From contig JAEZJZ010000064.1 in assembly GCA_023436245.1 (NCBI GenBank), positions 26,780 to 90,779 of the forward strand: DNA of 64,000 nt, read 5' to 3'. The DNA comes from Bacillota bacterium (lineage in GTDB: Bacteria > Bacillota > UBA994 > UBA5500). Shown one piece after another: positions 29,601 through 36,949 of the stretch (positions are counted from its first letter, which is position 1; each line of letters starts with the position of its first letter). The notes below the pieces were generated by a model, which was given only the letters and a program-made list of their open reading frames with translations, did not search any database and was not told where the DNA came from. The translations under genes and the position numbers were made by a program.

Positions 29601-32600
29601 AGGTTCCCGGCATGCTCGAGGATTCACTCAGGTTGACGGCATAGACTAACTCCACTGGTGTATCCAGCAGTGTGCCACTTTCAGACAATGCCGATAGACA
29701 GGTGATCTCGACGGCAGCCTGACGGGATTTCTCGCCGAGCAGCCGCAGCGACAGTTCAGCCCCTGGGTGAACCAATCTGTGGTCCATGCGCCCTTCGCTG
29801 CTCGGGAAATGATAGCTGAACGAGCCGATTACCAGCGCTGGCGTCTGCTGCATCGCGGTCACGTCAGAATCGGCGAAGTTGCCGGCAGCGTCATACGCGC
29901 GTACTGAATAACAGTAACTGGTGGAGGCTAGTAACTCACTGTCCGTGAACTGCAGGCTGCAGGTGGCGTCCACTTCCGCCAGTGGCTCGGCAGGCACCGC
30001 TTCGCCCAAGACGTAGCGGAAGAGGGCATACCTGACGACACCGACGTTATCCGTCGTCGGCTGCCACGACACTGTGGCCGTGCCGCCTGCCTGATAGTAT
30101 GCTGACGGGGCTGCCGGCTTAGCCGGTGCCTGCTCGTCCTTGGCCACGGCAGTTGTCACTGACACCATCACTGGCTGCGAGGCGTTGCCGGCCTGATCTA
30201 CCGCGACCAGAACATAATGATAAGTGGAGTTGCCAGTAAGGCCGCTATCCTGGAAAGCAGGCGCGGCTGTGGCCAAAACGTCGCCCACCTGAATGCCATC
30301 ACGCAACAGGCGATAAACTGCCACGTCGGGGCTACCAGATGCAGTCCAACTGAGGCTGACGCTGTTGCTCACTCTGGACTCGCCGCGGAAGTCAGTCGCT
30401 GGAGCCGGGGCGACGCGGTCAAGCAGGATGCTGACCGGTTGGCATTCGCTGCCCGTCACTGATCCGATCGTCGCTTGAGCTGTGAAGTGGTAGTTCCCAC
30501 CTGGGGCCTCCTCCGGGAAGGCGAACTGCAGGCTGAACCGGCCCAGCGAGTCCGCAGTGGCAGTGCCAGCCAGTTGCTTTGCCTCCTCGTCCAGGTAGTA
30601 GAAGACAGTGATGGAGGCGTTGGGCGCGGCCAGTCCAGACAACTCCACCAACTGATTGGTCGCCGGCAGCAAGCTGTCCAACGCGACGGTGGTAGCATCA
30701 CTTAAGCGGAAGCGCTCACTGTCCTGAAGCACTCCCTGCTCGCCGAGCGAGATAGCTGCCTGTACTCGATAGTCGCCCGGCGCAAGCTGGCTGAGCGGCA
30801 GGCTGAGATCGTAGAAATACCGATCGGCGCATTGACTGAACACACAGGTTTCCGTCCCGTCCTGTTCAAGCCGGTAAAGACTGAGGAAGGGCAGTACGTA
30901 GGGCCAGTCGTAGGACTGAGTGGAGAACTCAGACTCCTGAATGTGCAACTGTCCAGTGACATCCACTCTGCCATAGTCACTGGCAGAGAACGCTGCCAGT
31001 GCTAACTCGTCAAGATAGACCCCCAGCAGCCGATTGCCTTGTGGATCGGTGATTAGCACGTCGCCCCGCAGCGTGTCAGCGGCGGTGAGCTCCGTCTGAT
31101 GCAGTACGAGGTCAACAGCAAACCGGCCGCCCACTGTCAGGTCGTGTGTCTCTCCGGCTGCCAAGCGCATGGTGCCGGATTTGTCCAGGCAAAGGGCGAC
31201 ACCATAGAACCACCTGGTTCTGCTGCCGGCGGCCGCTTGTTCCGTATAGTAAGGCCAGGCCAGCACGCTATACTCACCCGGCGTGAGATACAGCACTGGC
31301 GCCTCCTCGGAATACCAGTTTGCGTATGCACCACTCTCCAGACTGGCAACCTGGACAAAGCCGGGTGCAAGCTCTGCCGCGGTGGCCAGCGACAGTCTGG
31401 CCGGATTGGCACAGCTGAGTTCAATCGCCTGCGACTGCCGAATGTCAGCAAACAGCTGCCAGATAAACGCCCCCAACCCTTCCTGCCCAGTGACTTCGCC
31501 CTCGGCCAGGAAAGAGTAATCGCCAGGCACAACGAAGATTTTGCCAGTGGGTTCACCCAAATATAGGGCATAGCGTTTGCCATCGGCGGCCTGGGGGAAC
31601 AGATATACTTCTGCACTTGGGTTAACCACCGGGTTCCCTTGCCAGTCGTTGACAGAGAAAGTGAGTTCCAGGTTGCTTTCGCCAAGCCGCAACTCACTCA
31701 GCTCATCCAGACTAAGGAAGCCTTTGCTGTAGGCACGGTAGTATCCATCTTGTCCCCGGCGGTAGTGGGTGAGCAGGTTACCCAGGGTTGATAGCGAGGT
31801 ATCTGCAGGGATGAAGATCTTTCCCATAGCGTCAGGAACGAAAGTTGCCTCAAGCACCCAATCATGGACGCCGTCCTCTTCCAGCAGGCTATACAAAGCG
31901 ATTTTGTCCAGCGAACCCGCCGGCTGGTCATCCCAGCCGTAGACCTGCACCGTCTTTCCGGCTGGTGGAGGTAGTTCGGACAAGATGCTAAATGGCAACA
32001 GAGTGCTCTGGACCAGGGTATTGCCGAAGAGCGGGCCGAGCGGCACCGCTGCTTGCACCCGCCAGTCACCGACTGTCCGTGCAATCGGACTAGTCACATT
32101 GGCTTCCATCCAATCAGTATACCCGTTGCCCGCCGCTTGCGCGTCGCCGCCGTTTGCGTCATAGGTCATCAGGCTGACAGACACTTGAGTGTTGGAAGAC
32201 CGCAACCGCGTGATCAGGTTGCCAAAGCTGTCAGACAGCTCGAACCCTACTCTCAGATCATCCCCCAACAGCAGCGGACCAGGGCTGCGGGTGGTCAGGG
32301 TGAGGGGGCCACCAAACTGACAGATGATCACCTCTGGACTGGCAACAGTGAAGCTGTCGCGCTGGAAATCGTAATGCCAGCTGTTATGAGTGACGTTGGC
32401 AATCAGGCTGTACTCGCCCGGCGGCGCCACAATCTCCGTGCCTCCGACAACGCAGGCATATGCATCGTCGAACAGCTGAGTGACTGGGCTCCGCAATGTA
32501 AGCGACGCGAGGATAGCTGTCTTGGCCTCGCCGTTATGGTCGCAGACCGCCCCCTTGAGCAAAGCCGTCTTCTCCTGTGCTGAGAACACCATATCAGTTG

Positions 32601-34974
32601 TCTCCCGACTGACCTGAAACCTTTTCTGCTCCAGGAAACAGGTTGGCCCCGAGAACTGCTGCAAATATCCAGAGTCTGCGTAGGCGCTGCCAGGGCTCCA
32701 GTAGGCGTAGGCATCATACAGCCCCGCATCCAAATAGACCACCATCGGCTGGTCGGTTGGATCCTCGACAGTGAGGGTGGTGATGGTGGTACCCTCACTG
32801 TCCTGCGGCTGCAGGATGAAGCGTGCATAGGGCAAACGCTGGCCACTCAAGTCAAGCATTGAGAGGTTGACCAGCACGGCGCTACTACCTTCCAGTACTT
32901 CACTAGTTGGCCCTTGCAGCTGCCGCACATAGAAGAAGTCCACCCACTGCTCAGACGTGTCGCACCTGCCGCGAACCAACGCAGTATAACTATGCAGGTT
33001 AATCGCAATCTTACCGGGAATGGTGACCAGCCCGGCTGCATCGGCTGTGTACTCGTCTAGTTCCAGGTAGATGGCCTCCGGATCGTAATCCGCATCGCCC
33101 GGGACCGTGCGTCGATAAAGGGTCAGTCTGGCCCCGCTGGCAGCGGCGCCATTGGGAGCCACTATCCGCAATGTGAGTCCGACCGCAGGCTGGTTCAACA
33201 CCGGGAGCGCTAACTGAGCCGCCTCTCCCAACGGAGTGCCGTCGTCCGCGTAGGCTTGGGCAAAGAGCGTATGCGCGCCGTCAGCGGCGGTAGTGCTATC
33301 CCAATTACAGCTGTAGAACTGTCCGGTGCTGGCCTTGGGGACGGACTGCAGCAGGTCGGCCGGCGTCTGCCCGTCAAGGCTGAAGCTGACACCTGCTACT
33401 GTAGCGGCGTTGACCACCTCCACCTGCAACTGCACCTGGCCGATGGCGGTGGAGTTGGATGCGGGCGCTGTCCAGTGCACCTGGGGGACGCCACCGCCGG
33501 GAGGTATAGAGAGTAGCGTAGGCAGATCCAACCGGCCATGCCCGGTAACCGCATCCCAGCCAGGGTCGGCCAAGTCGCTACATGCAGCATTTAATGCCTC
33601 AGCTACCTCGTTCTGGGTTGCCTGCGGATAGAGCAGGCGGTAAAGGCTGGCGGCACCGGCAACATGCGCCGCATCGGCAGCGGCTCTTGTGGTGCCGTAT
33701 TTATTGTTGCGGGCGGTGGTGAGCACGTCTAGTCCAGGGGCTAACAAGTCAAGATGATCGCCCGAGGCTGCGAAAAAGGACTTGCCCCCATCCCTATTGA
33801 GGGCTCCGGCGGTGACCATACCCGGAAAGGCTCCGGGATAGGGATAGTCTGATCGTTCACCCACGGAGGCGACTACCAGTGCATCCCGCTCCTGCGCATA
33901 GCGAATGGCTGTTGCCAGTGTTTGACTGCGTTGCTCCATGGTTACGCTCAAAACGATCACCTTGGCGCCCTGGTCTGCGGCGTAGCGGATACCGCGGGCC
34001 AAGTCAAACACGGTGCCCCGCGCGCTGTTGTTTAACACCTTTACGGGTAGAATGTTCACCGAAGCTGGGCCGACGACGCCGGAGATGCCGATGCTGTTGT
34101 TATGCGCAGCGGCTATAATCCCGGCCATCTTTGTGCCGTATCCGCTTTCATGGTCATCGCCAAAGTCATTTGGATCGGTATAAGGGGATCCGTCTCGCTT
34201 ATGGGTTGCGAAGTTCCGCCCGAGGTCGACGAGTAGCCTACCGACCAGGTCCTCGTGATTCTCGTCGACGCCGGTATCCAGCACGGCCACGGTGATTGGA
34301 TCAGCAGCGGTCAGTGCCTGCTCATGGGCCGCCCATGCCGTCGGAGCGTTAATGGCTTCCAGAGCCCACTGCTCGCCGGCGGCGAACCGAGGATCATCCG
34401 GCTCATCCACCGACTCGGCGGCAACAAGGAAGTTCGGTTCCGCATAAAGCACCTTCGGGCTGGACTGCAGTTCAGCCAACGCTGATGCCAGGCTGATACC
34501 ATCAGGCACACCATAGAGGGAGGGCTGCTGGCCAGCCAGTTCGACCGCGTCACTGATTGGCACAGCAAGGGCTGAGAGTTGTCCCGAGGCCACTTCCTCA
34601 TCTTGGTAACAGACGATCAACTCACCTGGCACCGCATCGATCGAGACACTACGATCGACAATGGTTGTGTCTGCCGGCGCAAAATCCAGATTAAACGGCA
34701 CTTCCTGGACAACGGTCAACGGAACGGACTCCTCGATCGTCGGAGACCCCTGTTCAGCTGACTCTGTGTCGCCAGACTGCGCATCAGGTATCGACGACTG
34801 TGCACTGGATACCTGGTAGACCGGTTTCTCTGTCCCCCTAACAGTCTTGGCAGGGAAATGGCGGCCAATGGTTTGTGCATCTGCGGCAGGGATTACGACC
34901 TGCAGAGAAACCATTACCGCGAGGCAGGCCGCCAGCAGCCTGCGAACACAAGGATGAACTCCGTGTATCGACAT
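23689..34974 (-). CDS. giant exported surface protein: inactive S8 domain, FN3 and SLH repeats
   Basis: 3761 residues. A signal peptide (1-34, RRLLAACLAVMVSLQVVIPA, ADA-Q) is followed by a propeptide-like segment (about 113-185) and a subtilisin S8 fold (about 200-490). The catalytic Asp is kept (VLDTG, Asp233), but GHGTH has become GYGTK (Tyr279), the oxyanion Asn is Glu373 (VGER), and GTSMA is GTTRAA (Thr429): probably a pseudoprotease. Then come many beta-rich modules, FN3-like domains near 1520-1700 and 3150-3350, a carboxypeptidase-regulatory-like domain near 2015-2085, an unusual hydrophobic Gly-rich stretch near 2858-2898 followed by a charged linker, and three SLH domains (about 3497-3680) for attachment to the cell-wall polymer, with an 80-residue tail. 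ATG 34974 has GGAGGG six bases upstream; an upstream in-frame ATG (35226) lacks the signal peptide context. Single-gene unit in the island. Confidence 0.88.
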   Translation of the reverse strand: MSIHGVHPCVRRLLAACLAVMVSLQVVIPAADAQTIGRHFPAKTVRGTEKPVYQVSSAQSSIPDAQSGDTESAEQGSPTIEESVPLTVVQEVPFNLDFAPADTTIVDRSVSIDAVPGELIVCYQDEEVASGQLSALAVPISDAVELAGQQPSLYGVPDGISLASALAELQSSPKVLYAEPNFLVAAESVDEPDDPRFAAGEQWALEAINAPTAWAAHEQALTAADPITVAVLDTGVDENHEDLVGRLLVDLGRNFATHKRDGSPYTDPNDFGDDHESGYGTKMAGIIAAAHNNSIGISGVVGPASVNILPVKVLNNSARGTVFDLARGIRYAADQGAKVIVLSVTMEQRSQTLATAIRYAQERDALVVASVGERSDYPYPGAFPGMVTAGALNRDGGKSFFAASGDHLDLLAPGLDVLTTARNNKYGTTRAAADAAHVAGAASLYRLLYPQATQNEVAEALNAACSDLADPGWDAVTGHGRLDLPTLLSIPPGGGVPQVHWTAPASNSTAIGQVQLQVEVVNAATVAGVSFSLDGQTPADLLQSVPKASTGQFYSCNWDSTTAADGAHTLFAQAYADDGTPLGEAAQLALPVLNQPAVGLTLRIVAPNGAAASGARLTLYRRTVPGDADYDPEAIYLELDEYTADAAGLVTIPGKIAINLHSYTALVRGRCDTSEQWVDFFYVRQLQGPTSEVLEGSSAVLVNLSMLDLSGQRLPYARFILQPQDSEGTTITTLTVEDPTDQPMVVYLDAGLYDAYAYWSPGSAYADSGYLQQFSGPTCFLEQKRFQVSRETTDMVFSAQEKTALLKGAVCDHNGEAKTAILASLTLRSPVTQLFDDAYACVVGGTEIVAPPGEYSLIANVTHNSWHYDFQRDSFTVASPEVIICQFGGPLTLTTRSPGPLLLGDDLRVGFELSDSFGNLITRLRSSNTQVSVSLMTYDANGGDAQAAGNGYTDWMEANVTSPIARTVGDWRVQAAVPLGPLFGNTLVQSTLLPFSILSELPPPAGKTVQVYGWDDQPAGSLDKIALYSLLEEDGVHDWVLEATFVPDAMGKIFIPADTSLSTLGNLLTHYRRGQDGYYRAYSKGFLSLDELSELRLGESNLELTFSVNDWQGNPVVNPSAEVYLFPQAADGKRYALYLGEPTGKIFVVPGDYSFLAEGEVTGQEGLGAFIWQLFADIRQSQAIELSCANPARLSLATAAELAPGFVQVASLESGAYANWYSEEAPVLYLTPGEYSVLAWPYYTEQAAAGSRTRWFYGVALCLDKSGTMRLAAGETHDLTVGGRFAVDLVLHQTELTAADTLRGDVLITDPQGNRLLGVYLDELALAAFSASDYGRVDVTGQLHIQESEFSTQSYDWPYVLPFLSLYRLEQDGTETCVFSQCADRYFYDLSLPLSQLAPGDYRVQAAISLGEQGVLQDSERFRLSDATTVALDSLLPATNQLVELSGLAAPNASITVFYYLDEEAKQLAGTATADSLGRFSLQFAFPEEAPGGNYHFTAQATIGSVTGSECQPVSILLDRVAPAPATDFRGESRVSNSVSLSWTASGSPDVAVYRLLRDGIQVGDVLATAAPAFQDSGLTGNSTYHYVLVAVDQAGNASQPVMVSVTTAVAKDEQAPAKPAAPSAYYQAGGTATVSWQPTTDNVGVVRYALFRYVLGEAVPAEPLAEVDATCSLQFTDSELLASTSYCYSVRAYDAAGNFADSDVTAMQQTPALVIGSFSYHFPSSEGRMDHRLVHPGAELSLRLLGEKSRQAAVEITCLSALSESGTLLDTPVELVYAVNLSESSSMPGTYACQFNLPDGVISIAAMRGVLTDGEHSVYWSVPNPNPNSPLLRVTADLAVKLPSECLQELIGLTISVWSGSVTSGQTALVQADKSDYLFSGLLPASDYAVRIRGRSGRDLVQQYEVAIVAGQPNELQLDPGQQAQLVVRVQSPAGLSLSGVNVYAHNRVTGLTSSALTAADGLAMIELDVVSGENVDIRAELPDALSAQPWEPSCETAHLFSPGANLVTLTFAELQLSTITGVATVSETGAAFPGATVTAVRQFGQRSVSTSAITDVLGRYTLLVPAGNLRLTVGTANGYVNDFYSGSGGLITAIAGQVRQLDLPLSRRGKAQVDLVLRARYLDREEILLGDMAWWIAPRFAVRVTDSQGRTYSGFPLNIRALPNEQITISVDGKAACLSAAEQALRLDENRYGATEIVVEEYGRIVGRLADQQGGDFPLGPRPADWMAELYQLDDDGRATLVSGTSLDSNDFSISTPGPGQYMVKVRYQPGWSGGAVASAQATVGPVALGLYELVDVGNISPAWGITNAQGALTTGKSEVSAGAALTVTATFGRTTHSPLAMEDTRLRLDLPAGCELVPGGASFNGQQVFSDEGSALDFSLGDVSPDGSATQTFSFQVKLNDAVPSAQRLLIAGSLEWTEGTFDKQLSLVPAEVRLAGVTLDAPSQLTVRDTVLSGRAPVGATIEVYDDDLLLGITETSAGGYWRLPVSLPDWGSPVQHVLIARTDWQGTQLCSERVSVLFDPNAPLITKISLQQGDSGQVVTFNPAEGMARFPYSVRPSAGGFNIALTFNRPELVRDVHVAMPPFSSVAEQSPNGDFVANIQFSGYCLGPLHVEYQTRQDPSQLAQSPQSEAEGRLRLPPELRDTEVTLDPNPLGPGDPAVDWTNQNVYSAAMDFTMPDSAPRLRGRTEMWLARDVAYRPTAAEWQRAYETGVPVYGLKIKAPDLSVSRSNLSLWVEGYIAQEYLETADPEQSAARLLQQAVFGRIGNRVSAAALIPDIPDVLLTVHTSSRVLFQAEGSQMLTAADWGMALLGGAGYDDVRENLGQLMDAAYECGASKAMYEDQINALNTKWLVGEGLKAGLQVLGTLVGPATFGLGTLALFGASLAAGMAIDSEFEDSVQQVKDDIASNEDCKRDDDEKGRKGKKVAEPDWIWDPSGIVYAGVIENPVQDVKATLYQVDPDTGKRTFWKSEWYGQQNPLFTDGAGYYGWDVPVGQWQVVYEKDGYASAQSEVLPVPPPQTEVNINLTRLVAPQVIAAEAAAGGDYVQLVFDQFMLASSLNGSTVMLTSDGEEGTIYVPGAVQSIETVPTSAHPTVQLTRKVRFVPDAPLSTAGSYSLIVADSVQSYGGIALGSPHVQAISVPGTVQLPADAVGLQTFPKSTWIDVNWTDPAMPYLQIRLTWSQGGAPVGQAVVDQGVQHYQIANLFSGTTYDLTVATVDSVGNESAGLSQEVTTQTVTLPFDPNAPVKPPTPPVDPGPSSPPVTAAESVSEAAAVPGDGSIAVSWQDPAAARLQRILVSWRPNGSGTLTGQRSVTPGVGNIKITGLQNGTLYEVELIAIDRQGRQSVAVTLLARPLALAAGTELASLDGQQHEIILYEGELRIDGVAGAFGPGTNFTARRFGTRELPLESTLMFVSQVYHCAAEAAAPLHPLTISLQYDAALLGNAEARQLGIYRLDDAAGQFVYVGGALDLANRRLSVQTGQLGTFAVLLRQPDFGDTAGHWGERDINIVAARGLAVGVGAGQFDPDREINRAELLAFMVRLAHYGGVQASTEPPVPSFTDVPASAWYSGVATVAARLGIIAAGSGALRPQAPATREEMAAMLLKVMELLGQSVGGDDIPAPPFTDLGQLTADEHAAVARAWYAGLMGGIGGSQFQPQGTSTRSQVAAVMLRVLERTSLLLTSTVIEGRLQVDEAHRYQLVDCTDDESAYRLAASSELVRQQLAALIGARVSISGLLTHSGEPALSILGVSKSESG

Positions 34975-35296
34975 GTGCACCCCTCCAACCAAAGAAGTTG
35001 ACATGGAACCCTGAATGGCGTGAGCGACAAGTCTGCCATTGTATAGAAGGATTTTACGCCACATTCTCGAACAATTCTTTTCGATTAGTGGCAAACTTCT
35101 GCAAAATTGCTCGAAAACAGCTGGGTACAAATCTTCACACTTACTCCGAGAGGACTGTTGCAGCAACAGCCCCATAAAGAGCAAGAGAAACGGCCACAGG
35201 GTAGGCTTCTGTCTTTCCATGAGCACAGGCTGGTCAACGGCACAGGCGGAGTATCCTCACTCACGGGCATTGCGAACTCATTGTCATTATGGGTAA

Positions 35297-35440
35297 GCTG
35301 GATGGCGAACTCTCCCTTTGGCAAACCGACAGACCAAACTGGAGATCGGCTGGATCACCAAGCGCAGTCGGCCACTCTCCGCCATCGCCGGTGAGTATAT
35401 TGACCGGGTAAAGGCTGTTGTGCAAGAAAGGAACGGTTAA
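35297..35440 (+). pseudogene. possible LysR-type regulator C-terminal remnant
   Basis: 47 codons, KLEIGWITKRSRPLSAIAGE then YIDRVKAVV, resembling the end of a LysR effector domain. The frame opens after a stop codon, and no start or DNA-binding domain exists. A strong terminator follows at 35494. Could be chance similarity. Confidence 0.35.
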
Positions 35441-35493
35441 CTGCCCGACTAGGAGCAGACTAAACGCTGCTATTGGATAATGCTGATCAGCAA

Positions 35494-35535
35494 GCGAACC
35501 CCAGCCGGGCCACCGGCTGGGGTTCGCCCTTTCTT
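35494..35535 (+). terminator. strong terminator upstream of the C45 gene
   Basis: Perfect 15-bp stem GCGAACCCCAGCCGG/CCGGCTGGGGTTCGC with GCCA loop, followed by CCTTTCTT. It would end a rightward transcript from the 35.3-kb remnant. Confidence 0.8.
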
Positions 35536-35677
35536 GCTAGGCTTAGCACATTCTTGCCTGCTTGTTTCCAGGGCCATTTCTTCCCTATCCGACATCCCGT
35601 ATGATGAAGTCAGCGGATATTGACTTGGAAAACATCTCAGGGAGACTCTCCAAGCGAAACTAGAGGGGGTGTCTTGA

Positions 35678-36871
35678 TTGCAGTCTAGACAGAGAGGCAG
35701 AGGACTAATAGAGACGATTGCTGTTCTCTGCGGAGTTGCTTTGCTGATGTTGGGACTGGTTCAGCTGCAACAGAGACGGATTGCCGCGCGCTCTTGGCAG
35801 GTGGGCGAGGACGGTGTGGTTGCCAACTGTGGCGATGGCTTCCTGGAGGTGCGGCAGGGGATTCCCGTCCTCCACCTGAAGGGAGACGCCTACCAACGCG
35901 GACTGCAGCAGGGCACACTGCTCAAGGAGCAGATCGCCAAGTTTGTGCCTACCTACAAGGACACGTTCCTGGCCGATCAGTATCGGGACAGGGTGATGGA
36001 GATGAGCGGACGTTTGGAGCGGAACCTGCCTGAGGAAATCAGACAGGAAGCACGCGGTCTGGCGGATGGCTCTGAACAGGACTATGACGAGCTGGTCGCC
36101 GCCAACCTAGCCTACGACATCATCAGACTGGCGCAGTGCTCGCAGTTCATGGTGCTGGAGGAGCACGCCAAACAGGGTTTGGTGCACGGGCGCAACTTCG
36201 ACTACTATGGAGGCGGCGTCGCCCAAAGTTATACCGTGCTATTCGTGGTCGAGCCGGATCAGGGGATTCCCTTCGTCCACGTCGGCTTCGTTGGCTCACT
36301 TGGTGCGTACACGGCCATCAACGCGGAAGGCTTGGCGCTGGCGGTGAACACGTTAGACGGTATCACCGATGAGCAAGGTACCCCCCTGATCGCTCCCTTT
36401 CTGGAGGCGCTGACCACCTGCTCCACGGTGGAGGAGGCTGTGCAGGTCTTCACCAACCGCGCCCATCTGACGGGCAACAACGTCGGCATCTCCGACAGCG
36501 AAACGGCTGTCATCCTGGAACTCGGTGGTGGGCGACGAGTGAACAGACGGGACCCTGAAGATGGTTGGCTGGCTGCGACCAATTCTGCGAGCCCGGTGCC
36601 CGGAGGCATTTGCTGGCGCTATTCCGCCCTGCACCAGCGCTTGTCCGAGCTTCAACCGGGCGGAGCCTTCACAGTGGAAGACAGCATCTCCTTGCTCGAT
36701 ACAGTCGCTCTCAACGGCAGTGGTCTAGGAGGCAGCCTGGGTCCGTCCTCCACCCTGCACAGCGTGGTTTTTGAACCCGCAAACAGGAGATTGCATCTAG
36801 GTATTCGCGGCATTCCGGCCACAACGGGCGAGTTTCTTACCTTCAGTCTAGATGAGTTGTTCAATCGCTGA
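35678..36871 (+). CDS. membrane-anchored C45-family acyltransferase/peptidase
   Basis: 397 residues. An N-terminal membrane helix (about 10-27, TIAVLCGVALLMLGLVQL) precedes a C45/acyl-CoA:6-aminopenicillanate acyltransferase-like Ntn-hydrolase domain. In this family a propeptide is removed autocatalytically to expose an N-terminal Cys; here that is probably the Cys in LAQCSQFMVLEE (about 153), followed by GLVHGRNFDYYGG (Arg, Asp), AINAEGLALAVN and ATNSASP. The start is TTG 35678 with AGAGGGGG eight bases upstream. If processed, the anchor would stay with the short chain. Likely an extracytoplasmic amidase or acyltransferase; substrate unknown. It stands next to the giant surface protein gene, on the opposite strand. 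Confidence 0.82.
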   Translation: MQSRQRGRGLIETIAVLCGVALLMLGLVQLQQRRIAARSWQVGEDGVVANCGDGFLEVRQGIPVLHLKGDAYQRGLQQGTLLKEQIAKFVPTYKDTFLADQYRDRVMEMSGRLERNLPEEIRQEARGLADGSEQDYDELVAANLAYDIIRLAQCSQFMVLEEHAKQGLVHGRNFDYYGGGVAQSYTVLFVVEPDQGIPFVHVGFVGSLGAYTAINAEGLALAVNTLDGITDEQGTPLIAPFLEALTTCSTVEEAVQVFTNRAHLTGNNVGISDSETAVILELGGGRRVNRRDPEDGWLAATNSASPVPGGICWRYSALHQRLSELQPGGAFTVEDSISLLDTVALNGSGLGGSLGPSSTLHSVVFEPANRRLHLGIRGIPATTGEFLTFSLDELFNR

Positions 36872-36912
36872 ATCGACTGGCAGCCGAGACATTCACATGA
36901 TTCGAAAACGCA

Positions 36913-36938
36913 ACCCCCGGGGAGCACTCCTCGGGGGT
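36913..36938. terminator. shared hairpin between convergent C45 gene and yloB
   Basis: ACCCCCGGGGAG/CTCCTCGGGGGT, loop CA, 12-bp stem with one G-T pair. It lies 42 bp after the C45 gene and 12 bp after yloB. The minus-strand side has TTGCGTTTTC; the plus side lacks a T-run. Confidence 0.6.
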
Positions 36939-36949
36939 CAGTCGCCCTG

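Noticed and set aside
23689..34974. Active subtilisin protease
   Set aside because: Three of four active-site residues are replaced, as checked on the nucleotide sequence.
34975..35226. N-terminal extension of the giant surface protein
   Set aside because: The ATG at 34974 has a good ribosome site and is followed directly by a signal peptide; the extension would bury it.
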